Positions 25,147 through 32,067 of a stretch of DNA of 64,000 nucleotides are shown here, one piece after another; positions within the stretch are counted from its first letter, which is position 1, and each line of letters starts with the position of its first letter. The notes beneath the pieces are model-generated. The model was not told the origin of the DNA. It was given only the letters and a program-made list of their open reading frames with translations, and searched no databases. Location of the stretch: positions 1 through 64,000 of the IMG/VR virus record IMGVR_UViG_3300000956_000001. One strand, given 5' to 3'. The translations under genes were made by a program, and so were the position numbers. Origin of the DNA: a virus.

Positions 25147-25605
25147 TTAGTACGGCCATTCCTGAGCGCCGACCTGTGCGACCGTTGAAGCTTCCTTCAC
25201 GGCAGAGAGGTACTTGAAGTACCCACCCAGTTCGTTAAGGCGAGCAACATGCGCGCGGTGGTTGTACTCCACCGACTTCACCTGAGCGTTGATAGCGTCA
25301 CGCCGCGCCATGGCGTCGAGCCGGAGCCGGTTGAGATCCACCAGTTCCTGGCTGTGTGCGTAGGCGAGCTTGATGTGACGCTCGAACTCCGTCGGACGCA
25401 TCTCCGGATTGTTGAGCGACTCGTAGACGAGGATGTCCTGGCGCTTCCGCTCAATGTCGGCATCCAGGTTCCGCGTCTCGGTCTCGAAGTTTGCCTGCGT
25501 ACGGTAGAGATCCGCGAGCTGCGAGGTAAGCTGCTCCGCCTCAATCCAGGTGCGATGGACTCCGAGCTTGTCTTCCGCGTACGAGATTGCCCTGTTGCTT
25601 CCCAT
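25147..25605 (-). CDS. Coiled-coil protein from a leaderless promoter
   Basis: 152 residues, almost entirely helical (LTSQLADLYRTQANFETETRN through LRLDAMARRDAINAQV). A near-perfect promoter (25612-25641) ends 6 bases before its ATG, so transcription should begin at or next to the A of ATG and the message is probably leaderless. Function unknown; as the first gene of this promoter it may be made early and strongly. Confidence 0.72.
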   Translation of the reverse strand: MGSNRAISYAEDKLGVHRTWIEAEQLTSQLADLYRTQANFETETRNLDADIERKRQDILVYESLNNPEMRPTEFERHIKLAYAHSQELVDLNRLRLDAMARRDAINAQVKSVEYNHRAHVARLNELGGYFKYLSAVKEASTVAQVGAQEWPY

Positions 25606-25611
25606 GCGCCT

Positions 25612-25641
25612 ATCCTAGATCGCAGGATACCGGCATGTCAA
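25612..25641 (-). promoter_or_regulatory. Sigma-70-type promoter, TTGACA-N18-TAGGAT
   Basis: On the - strand, TTGACA (25641-25636) and TAGGAT (25617-25612) are 18 bp apart, and the -10 box is 6 bp from the ATG at 25605. This is a consensus -35 with the streptomycete-type -10. Confidence 0.85.
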
Positions 25642-25684
25642 CCTATCGCCACGAAAAGCATGTTATCGGCGCGGCTCGGCTACG

Positions 25685-25978
25685 TCAAGCAAAGTGGGTC
25701 ATCGTTTGAATCTTGATACCACGACGCTTACACCAGCGGACGAACTCGCTAACATTGACACGCCAGTCAGGTCTCTCGTCCGCCGGTGCGATGTTGACTG
25801 CGTCCATCTGATGTGACGCCTTGATGCCAGACGATCTGCCTGCGTAGTACAGGTAGGTATTCATGAGGTGCGTTTCACTGATGTTCAGCATCGAAGCAAG
25901 CTGGTCCGTAGTGAACAGGAAGATCACTGGCGGTAGGCCGACGCTTTGGCCGGTCATTCCCGAGTCAGGCCTGCCCAT
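25685..25978 (-). CDS. Helix-turn-helix DNA-binding protein
   Basis: 97 residues. FTTDQLASMLNISETHLMNTYL (residues ~22-43) is a helix-turn-helix; the C-terminal RPDWRVNVSEFVRWCKRRGI resembles the last helix of excisionase-type winged HTH proteins. Overlaps the upstream gene's stop by 1 bp. Probably a transcriptional regulator or accessory recombination factor; target unknown. Confidence 0.7.
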   Translation of the reverse strand: MGRPDSGMTGQSVGLPPVIFLFTTDQLASMLNISETHLMNTYLYYAGRSSGIKASHQMDAVNIAPADERPDWRVNVSEFVRWCKRRGIKIQTMTHFA

Positions 25979-26937
25979 CAGAAGAAGCCCTTCATGCGCT
26001 TATCTGCCTCGCGCTTCGTGCGGTAAGTTGCGACTTCGAGTCCGAGCTTCAGGACGTTGTCATTGAAGCCCATAAATCGCATTGGCTTGGTGCCGATCAT
26101 GGCGAACCCCTTGTCGGCCCAGCGATTGAGGACTGAATAAATCGCGCCTTGACTCGGGGAGTTCTCTGCGTCGATCATGAGCGAGATTGCGTCAGTAGTA
26201 AGCAACTCCCAGGGAAGGAACCCGTCCAACCAGAGCTTACAGACGATCTCAACGTTCGAATCCAGCTCGCCGCGTCGTCGACGCTCGCCCGTCTCTTCGC
26301 GCTGCGACTCGTCGGCCTCCTCGCCAAGAACCCTCACGCGCACGAGGTTTGCCAGCTGGTCAGACACCTTCGGAGATGCAATCAACTGGCGGTACATGTG
26401 GTACGGGTCTGGCGGAATCACCGTGACGTCATTACCGGCGGGCAGGATTGTCACGCGCCCGGTGCCCGATTTAACGGCCTCCACGATGTCCCTAACGGCC
26501 GTATCCGGCATGTCGTTGGGTAGGGTGACCGGCGATGAAGCAACGGCCTCCATGGCCCGTACCGTGGCAGCCAATGCATGACACCAGCAAGTACATGTTG
26601 CTCCACTGAATCGCCAGACGTATTCTCCCTGGCAAGACTGCATGAGTGTACCCAGGTAGCTGAACGTTTTGCTTCCCTCGTGGGCACCGTTGGCACAGTG
26701 TCCAGTCACGTAAGGGAACTTAGTCCCCGGAGGATACTCGTCTACGGGCGCGGTCTTCTTCGACTTCGCGGGCGGCGTTGAATCCACTGCAAATGCCTGT
26801 GATGGGATATTCGACGAGAGGTCCGGTAGCGGGAGAAAGGTCGAAGGTTGTGTCGGCGTGGGCAGAGGAAAGTCGAGTACTACCTCCGTCAGCCTCTCGT
26901 CCGTCGACACCGAGCTGTCCACCGGAAACGGGAACAT
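25978..26937 (-). CDS. Hypothetical protein with cysteine motif and helical C-terminus
   Basis: 319 residues from the ATG at 26937 (GGGGAG 4 bases upstream); an in-frame extension reaches 27003. A Pro/Ser-rich N-terminus precedes a segment with GHCANGAHEGSKTF and TCTCWCHALAA, which can bind zinc. The C-terminal ~110 residues (LWLDGFLPWELLTTDAISLM, then GAIYSVLNRWADKGFAMIG) look like a winged-helix domain. Possible DNA-binding protein. Its start overlaps the gene at 26720-27172 by over 200 bp. Confidence 0.65.
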   Translation of the reverse strand: MFPFPVDSSVSTDERLTEVVLDFPLPTPTQPSTFLPLPDLSSNIPSQAFAVDSTPPAKSKKTAPVDEYPPGTKFPYVTGHCANGAHEGSKTFSYLGTLMQSCQGEYVWRFSGATCTCWCHALAATVRAMEAVASSPVTLPNDMPDTAVRDIVEAVKSGTGRVTILPAGNDVTVIPPDPYHMYRQLIASPKVSDQLANLVRVRVLGEEADESQREETGERRRRGELDSNVEIVCKLWLDGFLPWELLTTDAISLMIDAENSPSQGAIYSVLNRWADKGFAMIGTKPMRFMGFNDNVLKLGLEVATYRTKREADKRMKGFF

Positions 26938-27172
26938 CGTACTCCCCAGGGATTGACTTGATGAAGAAGATCTCTTCGATGCGAGTGACGTGCATGCCTT
27001 CATGTGTTGCCCACTCGCGAATGTTCTCGTAGTTCAGAGCATCCATTACAATGCTGTGATGAGCGCCCGCTCGGTCCGTGCACGTAGGCGAGAAGGCGCA
27101 CGCACCAGCCTTTTTATCGTCAGGGCTGTGCATGACTGGCGGTAGCAGCTTGAATGTCACGATGAAATGCAT
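26720..27172 (-). CDS. Hypothetical protein
   Basis: 150 residues. The first ~80 (MHFIVTFKLLPPVMHSPDDK, ACAFSPTCTDRAGAHHSIV, HEGMHVTRIEEIFFIKSI) look like a genuine small alpha-beta protein. The rest runs in the +1 frame over the start of the gene at 25978-26937 and may be read-through to the first stop. TAATG overlap with the recombinase gene upstream. Confidence 0.6.
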   Translation of the reverse strand: MHFIVTFKLLPPVMHSPDDKKAGACAFSPTCTDRAGAHHSIVMDALNYENIREWATHEGMHVTRIEEIFFIKSIPGEYDVPVSGGQLGVDGREADGGSTRLSSAHADTTFDLSPATGPLVEYPITGICSGFNAAREVEEDRARRRVSSGD

Positions 27173-28014
27173 TACTTGTTTCCACTCTCGCGCATCTCAT
27201 CGAACGTCATGCCGATGTAGCGCATTGTCGTGTTGACGTCAGCGTGACCGAGCCATCGCTGAAGAAGTGTGATGTCTCTTGTTTGCTTGTACAGAACCGT
27301 CGCGAATGTCGCGCGCAGGTCATGACTAGCAACTGGACGAGATATGCCAGCCCTGACGCCCAGCTCCGTAATGAATGATCGCGCACCACGGTCACTGTAG
27401 TTAATCAGTCGCTCACGTCCGGAAATCTGAACGGCGATGATCTGCGGTGCCAGGAACGTGAAAGCTCGATTCGTCACCGGGATGACTCGAAGCTTCTGCC
27501 CCTTACCCCACACGCTGATCGATAGTCCCGAAAGATCGATGTGACTATCTTTCAGCTCTAGAGCTTCATGCATGCGAAGTCCCTCGCACCCGAGTAATGC
27601 GACAAGTGCTCGCTTCTCGTCAGTGTCGCATGCAGCGAGCATCTTGTTGAGATCATGTTCGCGATTCGGAAGGGGGTGCGCCTCTGCGGTTGGAACGGCT
27701 GGAAGCTTGTAACGCTTCAGGACGTCGCCCTCAAACCCCAGGTATTCCTTCAATGCCAGGATGCTCGCCTTGCGTCGACGAATCGTCATCGGAGCCAACT
27801 CGATATCCGTCGACAGCTTCAGCCATGTCGCTGCCAGCCTCGGCAGGTCCTCCACCTGAAAGGACTTGACCCCCAATTCCTTGAAGAGCATCTTGATATC
27901 GCTGGAGTACGCCTTCACTGTGTGCACCGACCGGGAGAACTGAACGTCGGACAACCAAAGTCGGAAGCCCTCGATATCCTCGGTCGTCAGAGTCGTCACC
28001 TGTGGCATAGTCAT
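27172..28014 (-). CDS. Tyrosine recombinase (XerC/D-like integrase)
   Basis: 280 residues: an N-terminal SAM-like DNA-binding domain (FRLWLSDVQFSRSVHTVKAYSSDI) and a C-terminal catalytic domain with the full set of active-site residues: Arg in GCEGLRMHEAL, Lys in GKGQKLRVIP, H-x-x-R in SHDLRATFAT, His in LGHADVNTTMRYIG and the nucleophilic Tyr in the same motif. Length and layout are of XerC/D type. It could integrate the genome, resolve dimers or act on the inverted-repeat cassettes at 49.5-56.3 kb; no attachment site was identified, so its substrate is open. Confidence 0.92.
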   Translation of the reverse strand: MTMPQVTTLTTEDIEGFRLWLSDVQFSRSVHTVKAYSSDIKMLFKELGVKSFQVEDLPRLAATWLKLSTDIELAPMTIRRRKASILALKEYLGFEGDVLKRYKLPAVPTAEAHPLPNREHDLNKMLAACDTDEKRALVALLGCEGLRMHEALELKDSHIDLSGLSISVWGKGQKLRVIPVTNRAFTFLAPQIIAVQISGRERLINYSDRGARSFITELGVRAGISRPVASHDLRATFATVLYKQTRDITLLQRWLGHADVNTTMRYIGMTFDEMRESGNK

Positions 28015-28297
28015 TCCGTGCTTTCTCGTCTAGAGCCCTTACGATAGGCTCGGCTAGATCGGTGGCAACAAGCACTGCGAATCTGAATGCAGCAAGCTCT
28101 GGCAAGGTCAGCCGCGATAGGTCGATTACCGTGGTCGAGTTCCCTCGCGTGAGCGCAACGCAGATATGATCGTAATCGTCTTTGTCTATCTTGGGAATAT
28201 TGACAGAGACCTGATGCCAGGGAAGTCTACACCAAACGGCACGAGAGGCCTTGCTGAAAACATTGCCAGGTTTACGCTGTCCATTACTGATCTTCAC
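27731..28297 (-). CDS. Hypothetical protein overlapping the recombinase
   Basis: 188 residues. Residues 1-95 (PWHQVSVNIPKIDKDDYDHIC, STTVIDLSRLTLPELAAFRF) look folded. The last ~94 codons overlap the recombinase in the +1 frame and are Gly/Ser-rich, so the true product may be functionally confined to the N-terminal half. Overlaps the upstream zinc gene by 4 bp. Confidence 0.58.
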   Translation of the reverse strand: MKISNGQRKPGNVFSKASRAVWCRLPWHQVSVNIPKIDKDDYDHICVALTRGNSTTVIDLSRLTLPELAAFRFAVLVATDLAEPIVRALDEKARNDYATGDDSDDRGYRGLPTLVVRRSVLPVGAHSEGVLQRYQDALQGIGGQVLSGGGPAEAGSDMAEAVDGYRVGSDDDSSTQGEHPGIEGIPGV

Positions 28298-28548
28298 TTC
28301 ATGTTCCCTTCGGCGGCGCGAACACGCTCAAGTGCTGGTGACTGCATGCCCGGTGCGCCACTGTATGCAGGACGTATGTAGTCCTCGTCTACCTCGATGC
28401 ACTCGTCGCACAACCATCCGACGGTTCGAGTTCGAAGCGTCTTGGCGCCAGCACCCATGGTTGTGAACGCGATCTTCTTGGCAGTTAGAAGCTCGCGGAG
28501 CGTTTTGCGAAGACAGACGGAACACTTATACTCTGAATAGCCAGGCAT
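28294..28548 (-). CDS. Small zinc-ribbon protein
   Basis: 84 residues with paired knuckles, CSVCLRK near residue 9 and CDECIEVDEDY near residue 47, flanking a basic helix (TLRELLTAKKIAFTT). SD AGGGAAG precedes the ATG. Probably binds nucleic acid; otherwise unknown. Confidence 0.7.
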   Translation of the reverse strand: MPGYSEYKCSVCLRKTLRELLTAKKIAFTTMGAGAKTLRTRTVGWLCDECIEVDEDYIRPAYSGAPGMQSPALERVRAAEGNMK

Positions 28549-28562
28549 GACTTCCCTAGGGA

Positions 28563-29687
28563 TTAATCGATGTCAATCAGGGCGAGTGCCAATTCGCTAG
28601 CCCTGTAACAGGGGACGCACTGATTATAGTACATGGTGGTCATCACCTGCGCGAAGACTTCATTCAACGGATCGGGCTGGTTTCGATTCAGGAAGTTCCT
28701 GAGCATCTTTGTTGTTCCGTAGTTGTGAATCGGTGCCGTGCAGCCGTGATTTCCGCCAGCAGTCAGATCTAGGAACGCGCTCACGACATCGATCTGCTGT
28801 TTTGCAGCTGGCTCTGTGAGCATGTCGTTCTCGATCATATCAAAGACCCAACCGAGAGGGTCTACACCGTACTCTATTACTTCCTGCTTCGTGAAGTACT
28901 GTGTCACAGGATCCGGACGGAACGTCTGAAGGCAGACAGTCAGCTCTCGATAGTCGTTCCCCTCCCAGTCGGACACTGTACCGATAGTACAGGCGACACG
29001 GTGGAGGATATTACCAAAGAAGGGTAGAGCGACCTTCATCCAGCCAAGACCAGCATTGTGCTGGATGGTGTTCCAGAGCATCTCTACACCGCCGCGCGTA
29101 CGAATGAAAGATCTCACTGTTTGGCAAAAGTAAGCATCATTGCACGAGCACTTAAATGCAACCTCTGGAAGTTCAACGTTTGCGGGGGTGGGTAGGACTT
29201 GGGGCGAGACTATGTGTTTGCCAGGCAATGCAGGTGACCGTGCGCTGGGTGGCGGCATGATTGGTTTGTCCTTTGGCAACTGAGTTTCTATGTAAGGCTT
29301 GAAGCGCAGTGCCGAGACTGCACGTGTGACCTTGCCAGTACGTTCGAGTTGTTTGAATTCCTTGTCAAGCCTGTCATACATTGCTGACCTGTACTCGTCT
29401 ACCAACCGAGAATCAGCTCCATACGGGACCACGTGACTTGAACGTAGAACCTCCCAGACGGCTCTGTACTCTGCCAGCTCGCGATGACCGAGGAGCCAGT
29501 ACCTGACTGCAGGCTCGCCAGGGAAAGCATCCGTTTCGATGTAAGCCTCAAAGCGCTGTCCTACCTCATTAACCCAGTATCGATTAATGTCGCGAGGGCC
29601 GATGACTGTCGATTTGGTAGTGCTGAACGATACTGCGAGAACTTCCTTTAGATCCTCCTCGGTGTGGTACTTGCGTTTAATTGCCAT
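28563..29687 (-). CDS. Large hypothetical protein
   Basis: 374 residues. N-terminal ~120 are basic and helical (KRKYHTEEDLKEVLAVSFS); a proline-rich linker at ~140-170 (PPPSARSPALPGKHI) leads to a second domain with CSCNDAYFC and, near the end, CVPCYRASELALALIDID. The C-terminal domain is mostly helical with many aromatic residues. No motif recognised. Overlaps the next upstream gene by 40 bp. Confidence 0.65.
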   Translation of the reverse strand: MAIKRKYHTEEDLKEVLAVSFSTTKSTVIGPRDINRYWVNEVGQRFEAYIETDAFPGEPAVRYWLLGHRELAEYRAVWEVLRSSHVVPYGADSRLVDEYRSAMYDRLDKEFKQLERTGKVTRAVSALRFKPYIETQLPKDKPIMPPPSARSPALPGKHIVSPQVLPTPANVELPEVAFKCSCNDAYFCQTVRSFIRTRGGVEMLWNTIQHNAGLGWMKVALPFFGNILHRVACTIGTVSDWEGNDYRELTVCLQTFRPDPVTQYFTKQEVIEYGVDPLGWVFDMIENDMLTEPAAKQQIDVVSAFLDLTAGGNHGCTAPIHNYGTTKMLRNFLNRNQPDPLNEVFAQVMTTMYYNQCVPCYRASELALALIDID

Positions 29688-30064
29688 TCCAGTCGCCTCT
29701 GTTTCCAGATTAGAATGCGAAGTCGGTCCGGAGGGATCAACATCAGGTCTTTATACTTCTCCATGTCATCAGCGCACATCAGTCCGCCCATGCATAGAAC
29801 TTCCAGCGCGCGTCCGAGTTCAGCGTCCTCGGCGGCAGCTTCCTGCACCTTCGACGTTTGCTGTAGAGCAGTTCGTGACGGCAGAGTTGGTGGCGATACC
29901 ACTGTAGGCAGCGCCCTCATCACGAACTTCTTTGGTTCCGGAGGTGTCTCGGATTTCACAGTCTTAGCGGGCGCCCTGATGACCTTCGTCTTTGGCTTTG
30001 TAGCTATGCACGTACAGGGCATGCTACCGCAGAACATGCACGGATCGACCGTCATGCGTCCCAT
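29648..30064 (-). CDS. Hypothetical cysteine-rich-start protein from a leaderless promoter
   Basis: 138 residues. The N-terminus CMFCGSMPCTC can bind zinc; a Lys/Pro/Thr linker follows; the C-terminal helix set (DMEKYKDLMLIPPDRLRILIWKQ) looks like a small folded domain. The promoter at 30071-30099 places its -10 box 6 bp before the ATG, so the transcript is probably leaderless. Function unknown. Confidence 0.7.
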   Translation of the reverse strand: MGRMTVDPCMFCGSMPCTCIATKPKTKVIRAPAKTVKSETPPEPKKFVMRALPTVVSPPTLPSRTALQQTSKVQEAAAEDAELGRALEVLCMGGLMCADDMEKYKDLMLIPPDRLRILIWKQRRLEWQLNASTTPRRI

Positions 30065-30070
30065 ACGGGT

Positions 30071-30099
30071 ATCCTAGCACTACCTATCGTAATATGCAA
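30071..30099 (-). promoter_or_regulatory. Promoter TTGCAT-N17-TAGGAT, leaderless
   Basis: - strand boxes TTGCAT (30099-30094) and TAGGAT (30076-30071) are 17 bp apart; six bases separate the -10 from the ATG at 30064. The -10 is embedded in TAGTGCTAGGATA, a 13-mer also found at 37.43 kb and 58.85 kb. Confidence 0.8.
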
Positions 30100-30439
30100 G
30101 CCCGTCCTTATCGCGACGTTCGTATAGCACTTCATCGCTAGCTCGCAAAACTTCGAGACGATCAATCTCGTCGCAGATCCTTGTAGCCCAGGCGGCCCTC
30201 TTGTCTGCAGGTATTCTGTTCATAGAGCCGTACATAAGCTTGCGTTCGAGTCGTTCGATATCGCGAGAGATCTTCCATCGCATATGCTGTTGCGGATGTT
30301 TCTTCGTGTCGAACTGTGGACACACGCGAAACCTGCCGATCTCGCATTTGCACTGATTGCACTGTTCGCACCATTTGCCGCAGTACAGACACAGTCCGAT
30401 TCCAGACTGGACAACGTGATAGCGTTCCATCACGAACAT
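30080..30439 (-). CDS. Zinc-cluster hypothetical protein
   Basis: 119 residues. A dense cluster CLYCGKWCEQCNQCKC (about residues 17-32) plus VCPQF gives at least six zinc ligands, followed by a basic helical C-terminal half (RWKISRDIERLERKLMYG, then ICDEIDRLEVLRA). Possibly an RNA- or DNA-binding protein. Starts 1 bp into the upstream stop. Confidence 0.68.
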   Translation of the reverse strand: MFVMERYHVVQSGIGLCLYCGKWCEQCNQCKCEIGRFRVCPQFDTKKHPQQHMRWKISRDIERLERKLMYGSMNRIPADKRAAWATRICDEIDRLEVLRASDEVLYERRDKDGLAYYDR

Positions 30440-31302
30440 CAGAACATCGCAATCGGGAACATCGCCTCGTCATCCTCACTCGGCGTAGGGCCAGCGATAG
30501 TGTTGATGCGATTCACGGTGACTCCAAACATACTGGCCAGATCCTCAGGGCGCATGCCCTGCTTGTGAATGCCGTCCTGGATCATCGTGCGCTCGGCTAC
30601 GGTGAAGTCTCGGACTGGCGTAAGGATATCGGCCTTAGGCTTCACAGTCTTCTTGGCTGCCTTCAGCGGCGCGCGTGTCTTAACCGGCTCAGGTTCGGGC
30701 TTGGCGTAGGCGAGCGGCGCCGCGGGGTAGTAGTTGTAGCCAGGCGTTGCCTCCCAGGGGATTTGCCCTGTGCGCATCTGCCAGCGCTTGTGCGCATGAA
30801 GAAGGATGTCGTCACGTGAACGGAAGTATGGAATCGACATGAATGCAAGGCACATTGCGGTTCCGAATGCCTCATGCTTTGCTTTGAGTTGACCCATCTC
30901 GGGAAGATTCAAATCCAGAATCCTGTCGATCTGCCCATCCAGTAGATCCCACATCTTCTGCAGGACGGTCTTGCCGGACGGCATCATATCCGGCTTAACT
31001 TCAGCAGGACAGATATGACCATCCAACTCGCGACATGCCGACTCCTCGGTGCTGCCGTACGCGACAGCCATACACTCAGTGTTGGCATCACAGAAGTACG
31101 TGTAGTGATATCGAACGTCAGGGCCAATCCTGACAGTCGATTTGGTGATGCCCCTGGGAGGAGTTGCCCAGAAGGTCTCGCGGTCGAATCCCATTCTCAT
31201 CTCCCAGAACATCTTGCTTGGCTTGCCGCAGGAAGGGTGGACCCACCATTGATCTCCAATGTGAGCCCACCCCGACTGGGTATCGCATGTGCAGTACATC
31301 AT
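30439..31302 (-). CDS. Hypothetical protein with C-terminal helix-turn-helix
   Basis: 287 residues from the ATG at 31302, which overlaps the stop of a mini membrane gene as ATGA; a GTG at 31317 is the alternative. The N-terminus has scattered Cys/His (YCTCDTQSGWAHIG, then HPSCGK). The middle is helical, a Lys/Pro linker follows, and the end (FTVAERTMIQDGIHKQGMRP, EDLASMFGVTVNRINTIAG) is a clear HTH. Probably a DNA-binding regulator. Confidence 0.7.
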   Translation of the reverse strand: MMYCTCDTQSGWAHIGDQWWVHPSCGKPSKMFWEMRMGFDRETFWATPPRGITKSTVRIGPDVRYHYTYFCDANTECMAVAYGSTEESACRELDGHICPAEVKPDMMPSGKTVLQKMWDLLDGQIDRILDLNLPEMGQLKAKHEAFGTAMCLAFMSIPYFRSRDDILLHAHKRWQMRTGQIPWEATPGYNYYPAAPLAYAKPEPEPVKTRAPLKAAKKTVKPKADILTPVRDFTVAERTMIQDGIHKQGMRPEDLASMFGVTVNRINTIAGPTPSEDDEAMFPIAMF

Positions 31303-31379
31303 CCCAGCAATTTCCACGCCGCCGCCACGAGAACGATAACCAGTGCGGCCAGCTGTAAGAATCCACGCCAGTGTCCCAT
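31299..31379 (-). CDS. Mini membrane protein
   Basis: 26 residues with one hydrophobic helix (LQLAALVIVLVAAAWKLLG). Stop overlaps the next ATG by 4 bp. Supported only by overlap and composition. Confidence 0.5.
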   Translation of the reverse strand: MGHWRGFLQLAALVIVLVAAAWKLLG

Positions 31380-31382
31380 TAC

Positions 31383-31598
31383 CTACTCCGTCCTATCCCT
31401 GCGCGCGTCCAGTACGCGACACCGTGCTGCCAGAATTTCGGACGGGCTGGCGCTGAGAAGGATTCGCCGTGCCGAACGGCGGGCCATCATGCCATGGAAC
31501 TTCTTGCTTGCAGCATCAACTGACCAAATGAAACCGAGAACGACGAACATCCAGACGATGACGATGAGATACCAGATGAGTTCAGGTGCGGTCGGCAC
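31383..31598 (-). CDS. Membrane protein with basic tail
   Basis: 71 residues: one N-terminal membrane helix (LIWYLIVIVWMFVVLGFIWSV) followed by an Arg-rich cytoplasmic tail (MMARRSARRILLSASPSEI, then RVLDARRDRTE). SD GGAGGAA precedes the ATG. Unknown function. Confidence 0.68.
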   Translation of the reverse strand: MPTAPELIWYLIVIVWMFVVLGFIWSVDAASKKFHGMMARRSARRILLSASPSEILAARCRVLDARRDRTE

Positions 31599-31607
31599 GA
31601 CTTCCTC

Positions 31608-32066
31608 CTATTCCAGTTCGTCATCCTCGGCGAACTCGTCCTGCGGTTCCTGTTTCTCGAGATCTTTGATGCGATCCTCGGCACTGCGGTGTCGGTGGCC
31701 GAGGTCCACGTGCGAGATGTTGTCGTGCATGAGTCGTGCTGTTGGCTCGTCCACCGCATTCAGAACACTCACCAGGATGCCGTGTCGATCCGCGAGGTGC
31801 TGCTTCACGCTTGCGTCAGCAGGAATGACGCGAACCCAACGCTTTACGACACGCTTTTTGCGGATGCGTGGGCTCTCGACGCACGATTCAATCTCGATAA
31901 GCCTGACGATCTGGGTGTTGCCGTGAACACGAATAGCAACGCCATCCGCGCTCACGGCCAGAATCTTGCCTTCGATCTGAACCGCGTCGTCAGCCTGACC
32001 GAGGCTGAGGCGCATCACCACGTACTTCTTGAAGTACCGGTGCAGGTCATTGATGTGTACTGGCAT
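31608..32066 (-). CDS. Hypothetical protein
   Basis: 152 residues. The N-terminal ~70 (VVMRLSLGQADDAVQIEGKI, VSADGVAIRVHGNTQIVRLI) resemble a small beta-barrel (Sm/SH3-like); a basic stretch RIRKKRVVKRWVRV follows; the C-terminal third is acidic. Starts immediately after the CobT-like gene (1-bp gap). Might act with that gene or bind RNA; not recognised. Confidence 0.66.
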   Translation of the reverse strand: MPVHINDLHRYFKKYVVMRLSLGQADDAVQIEGKILAVSADGVAIRVHGNTQIVRLIEIESCVESPRIRKKRVVKRWVRVIPADASVKQHLADRHGILVSVLNAVDEPTARLMHDNISHVDLGHRHRSAEDRIKDLEKQEPQDEFAEDDELE

Positions 32067-32067
32067 T

